A stretch of 64,000 bases of DNA from Acuticoccus sp963704595 (lineage in GTDB: Bacteria; Pseudomonadota; Alphaproteobacteria; Rhizobiales; Amorphaceae). Made by a program: the position numbers and the translations under genes. Numbering within the stretch: the first letter of the stretch is position 1; each line of letters starts with the position of its first letter. Of the stretch, positions 16,338 through 24,900 are shown piece after piece. The stretch spans positions 3,782,001 to 3,846,000 of the forward strand of contig OY969922.1 in assembly GCA_963704595.1 (NCBI GenBank), read 5' to 3'. Under the pieces are notes generated by a model. That model made no database searches. It saw only the letters and a program-made list of their open reading frames with translations, and was not told the origin of the DNA.

Positions 16338-17450
16338 TTACGAGGAGAGCCAGGCGTTGAAGCGCTCTTCAAGCGAGTCGCCGTAGTCGGCCCAGAACTG
16401 GGTGTCGAACTGGATGGCGTTCTTGAAGTTGTCTTCCTGGGTCGGCATGTGCGGCTTCATGTCGATGTCGGTCTCGACCCACTTGCCGCCTTCTTCCTTC
16501 CACATGTTGCCCACGAGATCGACCGAGGACTTCCGCGCCGGAGCGTAGGAGATGTACTTGGCCTGGTCGGCGAGACGCTGCGTGTCGGTGGCGAAGAACA
16601 GGTAGTCCTTCACCTGCTCGAGCGCGTCTTCATTGTCGGCGGGGACAACCCAGCCGTCGACCTCGAACATCTGGCCGTCCCACATGATCTCGAACGGCTG
16701 GTTCTCGTTGACCTGCGCGTTGAAGATGCGGCCGTTGTAGGCGGTCGCGATCGCGGCCTCTCCGTCGGCAAGGAGCTGCGGCGGCTGTGCGCCGGCGTCC
16801 CACCAGATCACGTTGTCCTTGATCTCGTCGAGCTTGGCGAAGGCGCGGTCCTGGCCTTCCTTGGTGGCAAGCACCTCGTAGACCTCATCCGGCGCGACGC
16901 CGTCGGCGATCAGAGCCCACTCGAGGTTCTTCTGCGGGATCTTCTCCAGCGAGCGGGTGCCGGGGAACTTCTCGAGGTCCCAGATGTCCGCGATGGTCTG
17001 CGGGCCGCCGTCCGGGAAGGCTTCCTTGTTGTAGGCGAACATGGTCGCGTACAGGATCTGCGGGATGAAGCAGTCACCCGTAGTGCCTTCGATGAAGTCT
17101 TCGCTGGCCGGGGTGCCGTCGGGCGCCTTGGCGAGCCACTCGTCGAACGGGATCTCGAGGACGAGACCCTCGTCGCAGGCGCGCTGCGCATCGGACTGCA
17201 GCATGTCGACGACGTCCCAGGAGACGTTGCCCGCCTCGACCTGGGAGCGGATGCCGGCGAGCGCCTGGTTGGACTTGTCCTCTTCCAGGATCTTCACGCC
17301 GGTCTTTTCGGTGTAGGGCGCGTGGTAAGCGTTGCGCTGCGAGCCGGAGTAGGCGCCGCCCCATGACACGATCGTCAGCGGGTCCTGCGCCATTGCGCCG
17401 GTCATCACCATCACAGAGGCAGCGGTTCCGAGTGCGATCCGTTTAATCAA
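16338..17450 (-). CDS. Periplasmic substrate-binding protein, PotD type
   Basis: This 370-residue extracellular binding protein has a signal peptide (MIKRIALGTAASVMVMTGAMA|QD). It has the bacterial type 1 binding-protein pattern of polyamine binders: LTIVSWGGAYSGSQRNA at the N-terminus, AYNGRIFNAQVNENQPFEIMW in the middle and an aromatic/acidic C-terminus. The substrate could be putrescine, spermidine or a related cation. It is the second gene of the operon, about 120 bp after the ATPase gene. Confidence 0.92.
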   Translation of the reverse strand: MIKRIALGTAASVMVMTGAMAQDPLTIVSWGGAYSGSQRNAYHAPYTEKTGVKILEEDKSNQALAGIRSQVEAGNVSWDVVDMLQSDAQRACDEGLVLEIPFDEWLAKAPDGTPASEDFIEGTTGDCFIPQILYATMFAYNKEAFPDGGPQTIADIWDLEKFPGTRSLEKIPQKNLEWALIADGVAPDEVYEVLATKEGQDRAFAKLDEIKDNVIWWDAGAQPPQLLADGEAAIATAYNGRIFNAQVNENQPFEIMWDGQMFEVDGWVVPADNEDALEQVKDYLFFATDTQRLADQAKYISYAPARKSSVDLVGNMWKEEGGKWVETDIDMKPHMPTQEDNFKNAIQFDTQFWADYGDSLEERFNAWLSS

Positions 17451-17573
17451 GTTTGTGCTCCTTCAGTTGTTTCTGTTCCGGCCGTCGGCATCTGCCGCGC
17501 GGTCCGGTCCGGGCCTGGCGCTGTTCCGCGGCGGACCGATCGAGATCGCTCCTCCCCGCGCATCAGCAAGACT

Positions 17574-18689
17574 TCAGGCCCCTGCCGTATCGATCGGGTC
17601 GAGTGCGTGACAGTCGCTGGTACGCCAGCCGACCGTCACGGTCTCCCCTTCGGTCAGGTCACGCTCATCGCCATGGTTGGGCACCTTGACGATGAACTGG
17701 TCGTTCCCGGCCACGTTGAGCCGGGCACGAATCGTATCGCCGAGATAGATCAACTCCTCGATCCGGCCGGACAAGGAATTATCCTCGTTCGCCTCGTTGA
17801 TCGAGATCCTCTCGGGCCTCAGGGACAACGTAGTGCGCGAGCCAGTGCCGTCAATATTGACAGCCTGCGCAGTGACTTCGCCGCCCTGGTCGAGTTCTAT
17901 CTTGCACGTGTCGCCACTCACTTCGAGAACCTTGCCCGAAAGCTTGTTGTTCTCGCCGATGAACTGCGCGACGAACGAATTCTTCGGGTGCTCGTACAGC
18001 TCCACCGGGGGCGAAAGCTGCTGGATCACGCCGTCGTTGAACACCGCGACGCGGTCCGACATGGTCAGCGCCTCGGTCTGATCGTGCGTCACGTAGACGA
18101 CGGTGACGCCGATATTGTCGTGGATGTGCTTGATCTCGTACTGCATCTGCTCGCGCAGCTGCTTGTCGAGCGCACCGAGCGGCTCGTCCATCAGGACGAG
18201 ATTGGGCTCGAACACGAGGGCACGGGCGACCGCGACGCGCTGCTGCTGGCCGCCGGAGAGCTGCGCCGGGCGCCGCCCGCCGAAGCCCGAAAGCTCAACC
18301 ATCGCGAGCGCACGGTCGACGCGGGTCTTGATCTCGTCCTTCCCCATGCCGCGCACCTTGAGCGGATAGGCGAGATTCTCGCCGACCGTCATGTGCGGGA
18401 ACAGCGCGTAGTTCTGGAACACCATGCCGATACCGCGCTTGTGCGGCGGGAGCTGTCCGATCGCCTTGCCGTCGAGATAGATCTCGCCATGGGTCGGCGG
18501 CTCGAAGCCCGCCAGCATCATCAAGCAAGTCGTCTTGCCCGAGCCCGATGGCCCAAGCATCGTGAGAAACTCGCCGGGGGCGATGTCGAGGTTAAGGTCT
18601 TTCACGACCAGCGTTTCGCCGTCGTAACTTTTCTGAACGCCGTCGAATTTGACGTTCGCGCCTACAGTATCTGCGCCGTTGCTCGTCAG
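17574..18689 (-). CDS. ABC transporter ATP-binding protein, PotA type, probable CTG start
   Basis: ATPase subunit. It contains Walker A (GPSGSGKTT), the Q-loop (FQNYALFPH), signature LSGGQQQRVAVARAL, Walker B (LVLMDEPLGALD) and the switch His (VTHDQTEA), then a C-terminal TOBE domain (about 280-370). The first in-frame GTG, at 18605, would remove the first beta strand. The frame is open upstream only to a TGA just before GAGGGAG, and the best start is CTG at 18689, seven bases after that ribosome-binding site. This gives LTSNGADTVGANVKFDGVQK before the conserved domain. It is the first gene of the operon. Confidence 0.9.
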   Translation of the reverse strand: MTSNGADTVGANVKFDGVQKSYDGETLVVKDLNLDIAPGEFLTMLGPSGSGKTTCLMMLAGFEPPTHGEIYLDGKAIGQLPPHKRGIGMVFQNYALFPHMTVGENLAYPLKVRGMGKDEIKTRVDRALAMVELSGFGGRRPAQLSGGQQQRVAVARALVFEPNLVLMDEPLGALDKQLREQMQYEIKHIHDNIGVTVVYVTHDQTEALTMSDRVAVFNDGVIQQLSPPVELYEHPKNSFVAQFIGENNKLSGKVLEVSGDTCKIELDQGGEVTAQAVNIDGTGSRTTLSLRPERISINEANEDNSLSGRIEELIYLGDTIRARLNVAGNDQFIVKVPNHGDERDLTEGETVTVGWRTSDCHALDPIDTAGA

Positions 18690-18732
18690 GGTGCCGCTCC
18701 CTCAAATTTGTGCCTCGCAATACGGCATGCCC

Positions 18733-18766
18733 AGCCGGCGGGCGTCAAGACCCCGCCCCGCCGGCT
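18733..18766. terminator. Hairpin between membrane-protein gene and transporter operon
   Basis: AGCCGGCGGG (18733-18742) pairs perfectly with CCCGCCGGCT (18757-18766) across a 14-base loop. On the minus strand it lies 56 bases after the small membrane-protein gene and before the PotA-type gene, so it probably separates the two units. The T-run is weak on both strands. Confidence 0.45.
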
Positions 18767-18821
18767 TTCCGCCATAATCTGACGGATTAATAACCTAAAA
18801 CCAGCCGTCCGTCGCGTGCAA

Positions 18822-19193
18822 TCAGCGCGTGTGGCGCGGCGCGGGGCTCTTGGCGCGAGGGGATTTCAGTGCGTTGCCGGCGGCGGCGAGCGCGCTTCGT
18901 GCCTCGAGCTTGCGCTTCAACGGGCGGGTCCGCTTGAGCATCGTCGCCATGCTGCGGTTCGCCCGCGTCTCGACGAAGGCGACGCCGCGGTCGAGCCGGC
19001 CGGACTTCAGGCGTGCGCGCCGCATCAGCCTGCGGGCGGTCGGCGACACGCTGACGAGGATCACAATCCCAATTGCGAGGAGAGGAACGCCGGTCGGCAG
19101 CGGCGTCCACACGGTGATTAGACCGGCAATGAGGCAGACAAATGCCGCCGCGAGCAGTCCGATCTTACGCGCCCGGTCCGTCAACGCCTTCAT
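18822..19193 (-). CDS. Small basic membrane protein, unknown function
   Basis: This 123-residue protein starts at 19193 (MKALTDRARKIGLL). Two hydrophobic segments (about 11-28 and 32-49) form a hairpin with a Pro-rich turn, WTPLPTGVP. A very basic cytoplasmic tail follows, rich in Arg and Lys (RRLMRRARLKSGRLDRG and RTRPLKRKLEARS). It resembles the small PGPGW-type transmembrane proteins of alphaproteobacteria, but I am not certain. The methyltransferase gene ends 76 bp upstream on the same strand. Confidence 0.6.
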   Translation of the reverse strand: MKALTDRARKIGLLAAAFVCLIAGLITVWTPLPTGVPLLAIGIVILVSVSPTARRLMRRARLKSGRLDRGVAFVETRANRSMATMLKRTRPLKRKLEARSALAAAGNALKSPRAKSPAPRHTR

Positions 19194-19269
19194 TCTGGCC
19201 TTTCGCACGGCGCATCGTCGCCGTGCAGAATTTACCAAGTCGGCTAAACAAAACCTTCGTGTCGCAAGG

Positions 19270-20328
19270 TTAAACCTTGCGCAGAACAAACACCTTGGAC
19301 ACGAACGCAGGCCAACTCGCTTCCAACTCAAGTCCTGCAGAAGCAAATACCCGATCGAAATCTGTGGTCAAGTAAGATCGGTAGTATGGTTCGTGAAAGA
19401 TTTGTGGAAACAGCTCCAGCAGCCCGTCGAGCGCGGGTGTGTCGCCGGTCTGCAGCGAGTCCACGACCACGGCCCGTCCGCCGGGTTTCAGCACCCGTGC
19501 AAACTCGGCGGCCACCAGAGGCCGCACCTTCGGCGGCAGTTCGTGGAAGAGGTAGATGTTGGTGAGAAGGTCGAACGAACCGTCCGCGAACGGCAGCCCC
19601 TCCGCCGGCGCCACCACCGCCCCGCCGCCGGCCGCCGGATTGAGCCGCGTGCGCGCAAGCTCGACGTAAGGCTCGGACAGGTCGCTTGCGATCACCGGGA
19701 GCCGCGGGAAGGCGTTCGCGAGGTCGCGCAGGAACGCGCCCGATCCACTCGCCACGTCGAGAAGCCGGAGCGAGCGCTGGTCGACCTCGGCGGCCCGTTC
19801 GGCGACCGGCACCAGCGCCTGCCGCCGCATCGCCGCCGCCGCGCCGAAGAACAGCGTCTCCACCTGCGTCTCGTAGAGGCGCGCGGACTCCTCGCTCATC
19901 CAGCCGTCGGTCTGGAAGTGGAAGTTCTGCATGTAGTAGCGCGGGCGCTTGGCGTCGGTGCGGTCGACCTCCTGGTGCGACCCCTCGGCCCTGCGGCGGA
20001 CGATCTCGGGCACGTCGCGCAGGTACATCGACCGCCGTTCCAAGAGGCCGGAAAGACCGTCCGGCTCGTCGTGCGGCATCGGGTAGAGGCCGGCCTCGAC
20101 GTTGGCGAGGTCGCGCGCCAGCAGCGCCCGGACATGGCGCAGCAGCACCGCACGGGGCGGCACGCCGCCGGGCGCCTCGATCACCGGCTTGGGCGGCGGC
20201 GGAAGGGTCCGGCCGACCTTCTTCGCAAGGCGCGTCGCGGCCATGCTCTGGCTTGCGTACCAGCCGACGCGGGCGGCCTGCGCAACGCTGAAGCGGGCCC
20301 TCAGGGCAAGGCGTTCGACCGGGGTCAT
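19270..20328 (-). CDS. Class I SAM-dependent methyltransferase
   Basis: The 352-residue protein has a methyltransferase domain in its second half: motif I LRLLDVASGSGAFLRDLA (about 190-207), then ASDLSEPYVELAR, EGLPFADGSFDLLTNIYLFHEL and RVLKPGGRAVVVDSLQ, as in UbiE-like enzymes. The first 150 residues are an uncommon leader containing YYMQNFHFQTDGWMSEESARLYETQ, typical of a family that methylates small molecules or is uncharacterised. It starts directly after the stop of the RNA methyltransferase gene. The substrate is unknown. Confidence 0.85.
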   Translation of the reverse strand: MTPVERLALRARFSVAQAARVGWYASQSMAATRLAKKVGRTLPPPPKPVIEAPGGVPPRAVLLRHVRALLARDLANVEAGLYPMPHDEPDGLSGLLERRSMYLRDVPEIVRRRAEGSHQEVDRTDAKRPRYYMQNFHFQTDGWMSEESARLYETQVETLFFGAAAAMRRQALVPVAERAAEVDQRSLRLLDVASGSGAFLRDLANAFPRLPVIASDLSEPYVELARTRLNPAAGGGAVVAPAEGLPFADGSFDLLTNIYLFHELPPKVRPLVAAEFARVLKPGGRAVVVDSLQTGDTPALDGLLELFPQIFHEPYYRSYLTTDFDRVFASAGLELEASWPAFVSKVFVLRKV

Positions 20329-21571
20329 CTAGTCTCTCCGCAGGACGGCGACGGCCTCCACATGAGCGGTCGCCACAAACTGATCGACGGGCGTGACGGT
20401 CTCGATCCGGTAGCCCGCGGCGGTGAGGATCGCGCAATCGCGGGCCAAGGTCGACGGCTCGCACGACACCGCGACGATGCGCGCAACCTCCGACGCCCGC
20501 CAGCGCCTCGGCGAGCGCCTTGGCGCCGGCACGCGGCGGGTCGAACACCACCGCATCGAAGACGTTGAGCTCGGCGGCATTGAGCGGATGGCGCATCAGG
20601 TCGCGCCGTGCGGCCTCGACGGGCTTGCGGCCACTCGTCCGGCGCACGGCCGATTCCAGCGCCGCGATGGCGGGCGCGTCGCCGTCGATCGCCCGCACGG
20701 CGGCCCGGCGCGACAGCGGCAGCGTGAACGTGCCGAGGCCGCAGAACGCGTCGAACACCCGGCCCGCGTCGCCGACGCCGGCGAGCACCGCCTCGGTCAG
20801 CGCCGCCTCCCCCTCGCGCGTCGCCTGCAGGAACGCGCCGGGCGGCAGGGGCACGAACACACCGTCGAACTCCACCTGCGGCGTCTCGCGGGCGAACAGG
20901 ATCTCGTCACCCTCCGCAATGCGCAGGATCGCCGGGTCGTCCGCACTGATGCGCAGGGATTCCTTGGCGCGCGGGCGCTTGCCCCGCCGGCCGGGCTTCT
21001 GCGGCTTCTGCGCTTTGGGCGAAGAGAGCGCGACGTCGACGCCGTTGGCGCAGAGCGTCGCGACCAGCCGGGCCTCGCCGCGCTGTCCTGCCGCCGAGCG
21101 GGCGATGTCGCGCAGGACCGGGAGGAGCGCGTTGAGCCGCGGCTCCAGCGCCGGGCAATCCGGCACGTCGATGATGTCGTGGGTGCTGCGGGCGAAGTAG
21201 CCGACCTTGCCGTCCTTCGACGTCAGCGTCAGCCGGCGGCGGCTCGCGAGCGGGGAGCGCGCCATCGGGCCGACCGGCGCCTCGAGCCCGTGCCGGGCGA
21301 GCGCGTTGACCACGCGGCCACGCTTCCACTCGGCGTAGAGCCCATCGCCGAGGTGCTGGAGCCGGCAGCCGCCGCAGATGCCGAACAGCGGACAGGGCGG
21401 CACCGCACGATCCCGCGAGAGCGGCTCGATGATCGCGCTCCCCTCCCCGCGGCGGACGCGGTCGCCGGGGATGGCGAGCGGCACCGGCCGGCCGCCGTGC
21501 TCCAGCACACCGTCGCCGGCATCGTCGAGCCCGACGACCGCCTCGTCCGGGGCGGGTCCGGATGAACTCAT
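20329..21571 (-). CDS. RNA m5U methyltransferase (RlmD/TrmA family), frameshifted
   Basis: SAM-dependent uridine-C5 methyltransferase. The start at 21571 overlaps the tlyA stop (ATGA). An iron-sulfur cluster motif, CPLFGICGGC, lies near residue 60. Motifs of the catalytic domain are FDAFCGLGTFTLPLSRR, VFDPPRAGA and, after the frame break, VSCEPSTLARD with the nucleophilic Cys. The break is an extra base in the CCC at 20496-20498; removing it gives LAEALAASEVARIVAV. The restored protein, about 413 residues, has normal family length. Whether it acts on 23S rRNA or tRNA is not decided by sequence. Confidence 0.9.
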
Positions 21572-22287
21572 GTCGCCTGTGCTGCAATCAGCCATTCGCG
21601 GTTGCCGTCGCCCCCTTCGATGGGCGACGCGGTGCGCCCCATAATTGAAAATCCGGCCGCCGCGACGGCCGCCTCGACGCGGTCGACCGCGGAGAGCGCG
21701 GCGCCCTCGTCCCGCACGATGCCGCCCTTGCCGATCTCGGCCCGCCCCACCTCGAACTGCGGCTTGACCAGCGCCACCATGCGCGCCGCCGGCGCCGCTG
21801 TCGCCAGAACCGCGGGCAGCACCAGCGTCAGCGAGATGAAGCTGACGTCGAAGGTGAGGAAATCAGGCCGGTAGGCGAGATCTGCGGCCGTCAGCGTCCG
21901 CGCGTTCGTGCCGTCCATCACGGTGACCCGCGGGTCGTCCGCGATCACCGGCGCAAGCTGGCCGTGGCCGACGTCCAGTGCGATCACATGGGCAGCGCCG
22001 CGGCGCAAGAGGACTTCGGTGAAGCCGCCGGTGGAGGCCCCGGTGTCGAGCGCCCTCGCCCCCGCCGGATCGAGGCCGAAATGGTCCAGCGCATGGACGA
22101 GCTTGTGCGCGCCGCGGCCGACATAAGGGTCGGCCTCCGCGGTTAGCACGGCGCCGTGCGCAACGTTCTGGCCGGGTCGTTTCGCGGGCGCGCCGTCGAC
22201 CGTGACGGCACCGCGCAGGATCGCCTCGCGCGCCTGGCTGCGGGTGCGGGCAAGGCCGCGTTCGACGAGGAGCTGGTCGAGGCGCAC
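21568..22287 (-). CDS. tlyA: TlyA-type rRNA 2'-O-methyltransferase
   Basis: TlyA enzymes methylate ribosomal RNA 2'-hydroxyls. The 239-residue protein has an N-terminal S4 RNA-binding domain (MRLDQLLVERGLARTRSQAR, about 1-60) and an FtsJ-like catalytic domain. The SAM site is ALDTGASTGGFTEVLLRRGA; catalytic residues of the K-D-K-E type are in DVSFISL and VKPQFEVG. Such proteins are often annotated as haemolysins without support. It lies upstream of, and coupled to, the RNA m5U methyltransferase gene, giving two RNA-modification genes in series. Confidence 0.93.
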   Translation of the reverse strand: MRLDQLLVERGLARTRSQAREAILRGAVTVDGAPAKRPGQNVAHGAVLTAEADPYVGRGAHKLVHALDHFGLDPAGARALDTGASTGGFTEVLLRRGAAHVIALDVGHGQLAPVIADDPRVTVMDGTNARTLTAADLAYRPDFLTFDVSFISLTLVLPAVLATAAPAARMVALVKPQFEVGRAEIGKGGIVRDEGAALSAVDRVEAAVAAAGFSIMGRTASPIEGGDGNREWLIAAQAT

Positions 22288-22329
22288 GCCGTCAGCGCGC
22301 GGCGGCGGCAGGCGCTTCCATGCGGCCGC

Positions 22330-22461
22330 TCAAGCGCAGATCAGCTGGCCGAACGCGGTGATCGCGGTGAACACCGCATCTCCGGCGAAGTACCAGAGCG
22401 CACCGCCCAGCGCGAGGACGAACGTGCCCGCCGCGAGCCCGAGGGACGTCTCCAGCGTCAT
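22330..22461 (-). CDS. 43-residue single-span membrane peptide
   Basis: A short frame starts with ATG at 22461, overlapping the TGA of the SCO gene in an ATGA arrangement, and ends at 22330. The product begins MTLETSLGLAAGTFVLAL and has one hydrophobic span (LGLAAGTFVLALGGALWYF) and a polar turn, then AFGQLICA. The exact stop-start coupling and the membrane-protein composition argue that it is real. Its function is unknown; a role near the copper/oxidase assembly gene upstream is only a guess. Confidence 0.6.
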   Translation of the reverse strand: MTLETSLGLAAGTFVLALGGALWYFAGDAVFTAITAFGQLICA

Positions 22462-23126
22462 CCGCTGACGAGGTTGCGCAGCGTCTGCATCGTTTGCGCC
22501 TCCTGTGCCTCCAGCACATCCGCGTTCTGCCGCATCTGCGGCGACAGGAACGGAACATAGTCCACAAACTTGCCGTCCGCATCAAACAGAAGCGTGTCGG
22601 ACGTGTGGTTCATTGTGTAGCCGCCGCTCTGGAGCGGCACCTTCTCGAATTTCACGTTGTAGCGGTCGGCGACCTCGCGGATCTCCTCCGGCGTCTTCGC
22701 GGTGAGGCCGATGATGCGCTGGTCGAAGGCCTTCACGTACTGGCCGAGGACTTCGGGCGTGTCCTGCTCGGGGTCGACGGAGACGAACACGATGTTGATC
22801 CTGTCGCCGTCATCGCCCAGCGCCTTCAGCCAGTTGGCGGCATCGAGGAGCGCGGTGGGGCACACGTCCGGGCAGTGGGTGAAGCCGAAGAAGAAGGCGG
22901 CCGGCTTGCCGCGGAGGTCGTCGGCGGTGACCGTCTCGCCGTTGGTGTCGGTCAGGCTGAACGGGCCGCCTGCCTCGGCGTAGCGCGAGCGGGAGAAGGC
23001 GGCGGCGATGTTGTTGCTGGCGGCCGGGGTCTCGGGCGAGAAGTAGGTCTTGCCGACCCAGACGCCCGCCGTTGTCGCGCCGACCACGATGACGAGCGCC
23101 CAAAGCACCATCCGAACGATACGCAT
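22458..23126 (-). CDS. SCO/SenC family copper chaperone-like thioredoxin-fold protein
   Basis: SCO proteins deliver copper to the CuA site of cytochrome oxidase or reduce its thiols. The 222-residue protein has an N-terminal membrane anchor (residues 5-24). The copper ligands are Cys85 and Cys89 in HCPDVCP and His174 in MNHTSD. Its start overlaps the stop of the MFS gene by one base, and its own stop overlaps the next small gene. No oxidase subunit genes are nearby; ctaA is 12 kb away. Confidence 0.93.
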   Translation of the reverse strand: MRIVRMVLWALVIVVGATTAGVWVGKTYFSPETPAASNNIAAAFSRSRYAEAGGPFSLTDTNGETVTADDLRGKPAAFFFGFTHCPDVCPTALLDAANWLKALGDDGDRINIVFVSVDPEQDTPEVLGQYVKAFDQRIIGLTAKTPEEIREVADRYNVKFEKVPLQSGGYTMNHTSDTLLFDADGKFVDYVPFLSPQMRQNADVLEAQEAQTMQTLRNLVSG

Positions 23127-24481
23127 CAGTTCACCTCTTCCGTCTGCCGCTCGGTATCGGCCCCGGCGGCGCCGCTGTCCACCGTGCCGGCTGCGGCGTC
23201 ATCGCCCACCGGCTCGTCGGTGCTGGTGACCAGCTCCTCGATCTCGGCCGGCACCACCGCGCCGATCGGGGCGGTGGCGTAGAGGTCGAAGTCGCTGCGG
23301 ATGGCTTCGGCCGGACGGCGGCGCACGAGGATGCGCAGCGCGATGAAGGCGCAGAGGCCGCCCGAGGCGAGCGCCGCGACGAGGAACAGGCCGCCCGGGC
23401 CGAACAGCATCATGGCGAGCGAGGCGAGGATCGGGCCGATGGTGGAGCCGACGCCGAAGAGGAGGTTCATGCTGGCGCTGGTCTCGACGAGATCGTCGGG
23501 CTCGGTCCAGTCGTAGGCGTGGGCGGCGGCGAGCGAGTAGCTCGGCAGCGTCACGAAGCCGAAGCCGAAGCCGAGCGCGAGCACCATCGGGAACGCCATC
23601 GCCGAGGCGGCCATGAGGAAGACCGCTAGGGCGACGGAGGCCGCGGCGCTGACGAGGAGGACGAGGCGCCGGTCGAGGAAGTCCGACGTGCGGCCGAAGG
23701 GGTACTGGCCGAGCGCGCCGCCCAGAACGATGGACGAGGCGAACAGCGCCGCCTCGCCGGTGGTGAAGCCGGAGCCGACCGCGAACACCGCGCTCAGCGA
23801 GAGCACCGAGCCAACCATCAGCCCGGACGCGAAGCCGCCGACGAAGGCCGCGGGGGCAAGGTCCCACAGGCGCCGTGGCCGGAACTGCACGTGCGGGATC
23901 GGCGCCGGCTGCGTCGCGCGGGTGAGCGCGACGGGGACCGCGGCGACCGAGAGCAGGATCGAGCACAGCGAGAACAGGCCGAACCCGTCGAGCGGGCGGG
24001 CGGTGACGCCGAGCTGGCCGATGGTGATCGCGCCGTAGGTGATGATGATGTAGGTGCTCATCACCGCGCCGCGGGTCTCGGAGCTCGATTTCTCGTTGAG
24101 CCAGCTCTCCACGATCACGAGAACGATCGAGATGCACACGCCGATCAGGAAGCGGAAGACGAGCCACTCGACCTCACCCACCGCAAGCGGGAAGATCAGC
24201 GCCGCCGCCGAAACGCACGACACCATCGCAGCAAAGGCGCGGATGTGGCCCGAGCGCATGATGATGCGCGGCGCGACGAGGCAGCCGAGAACGAACCCGC
24301 CATAGTAGCTCGCACCGAGAAGACCGATGGTGAGCTGGCTGAAGCCCTCGGATTCGGCACGCAGCGGGACGAGCGTCGTCTGCAGTCCGTAGCCGAGGTA
24401 CAGCAGCGCCGTGCCGATAAGCAGCGCCGTTACAGGCGCCAGCGCACCCCTGAGGGAGACCTTGTTTGTGGCGGTCGTCAC
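23126..24481 (-). CDS. MFS transporter (YcaD-like)
   Basis: This 451-residue carrier of the major facilitator superfamily has about 12 hydrophobic segments between residues 10 and 400. A cytoplasmic signature after the second segment (CLVAPRIIMRSGHIRAFA) and its relative in the second half (GQYPFGRTSDFLDRRLVLL) are visible. The acidic C-terminal tail of about 50 residues (PIGAVVPAEIEELVTSTDE) is typical of this subgroup in Rhizobiales. The substrate is unknown. It is the first gene of a coupled unit with the SCO and small-peptide genes. Confidence 0.88.
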   Translation of the reverse strand: MTTATNKVSLRGALAPVTALLIGTALLYLGYGLQTTLVPLRAESEGFSQLTIGLLGASYYGGFVLGCLVAPRIIMRSGHIRAFAAMVSCVSAAALIFPLAVGEVEWLVFRFLIGVCISIVLVIVESWLNEKSSSETRGAVMSTYIIITYGAITIGQLGVTARPLDGFGLFSLCSILLSVAAVPVALTRATQPAPIPHVQFRPRRLWDLAPAAFVGGFASGLMVGSVLSLSAVFAVGSGFTTGEAALFASSIVLGGALGQYPFGRTSDFLDRRLVLLVSAAASVALAVFLMAASAMAFPMVLALGFGFGFVTLPSYSLAAAHAYDWTEPDDLVETSASMNLLFGVGSTIGPILASLAMMLFGPGGLFLVAALASGGLCAFIALRILVRRRPAEAIRSDFDLYATAPIGAVVPAEIEELVTSTDEPVGDDAAAGTVDSGAAGADTERQTEEVN

Positions 24482-24622
24482 AATGGAGCTCCGAGGCTGG
24501 CTTTGCCTGCCCGGTTACGCGTCATGTGGCGCGATGTCGACCCGCAAACGCACTGGCAGACATGCGCAAACATAGTCTTGTGCAAGCTTGCGCGGCAGAC
24601 GGCCGCAAAAAGCGGCTGGCCG

Positions 24623-24892
24623 TCAGAAGGGGATGTCGTCCAGCGGCTCGACGGGGCGCGCGGCATCGGGCGTTCCGTCCGCCTTCAGGCGCACCTTTTC
24701 CACGCGCATCTCGGCATTCTTGAGGAGCGCATCGCAGCGGGCCTTCAGCGCCTCGCCGCGCTCGTAGAAGGCGATGCTCTGCTCCAGCGGAACGTCGCCG
24801 CGCTCCAGCTTGTCGACAATGGCTTCGAGTTCGCCCATCGCCGCCTCGAAGGTGAGCTCTTCGACCGGGGTGCTTGTGTCTTCGTTGGCCAT
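24623..24892 (-). CDS. xseB: Exodeoxyribonuclease VII small subunit
   Basis: XseB is the small subunit that binds several-fold to XseA to form exonuclease VII. The 89-residue protein starts at 24892, shortly after an AGGACC site. The conserved helical hairpin is LTFEAAMGELEAIVDKLERGDVPLEQSIAFYERGEALKARC. xseA is not in the window. It follows the histone-deacetylase-fold gene by eight bases, a common arrangement in Rhizobiales. Confidence 0.95.
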   Translation of the reverse strand: MANEDTSTPVEELTFEAAMGELEAIVDKLERGDVPLEQSIAFYERGEALKARCDALLKNAEMRVEKVRLKADGTPDAARPVEPLDDIPF

Positions 24893-24900
24893 TGGTCCTC

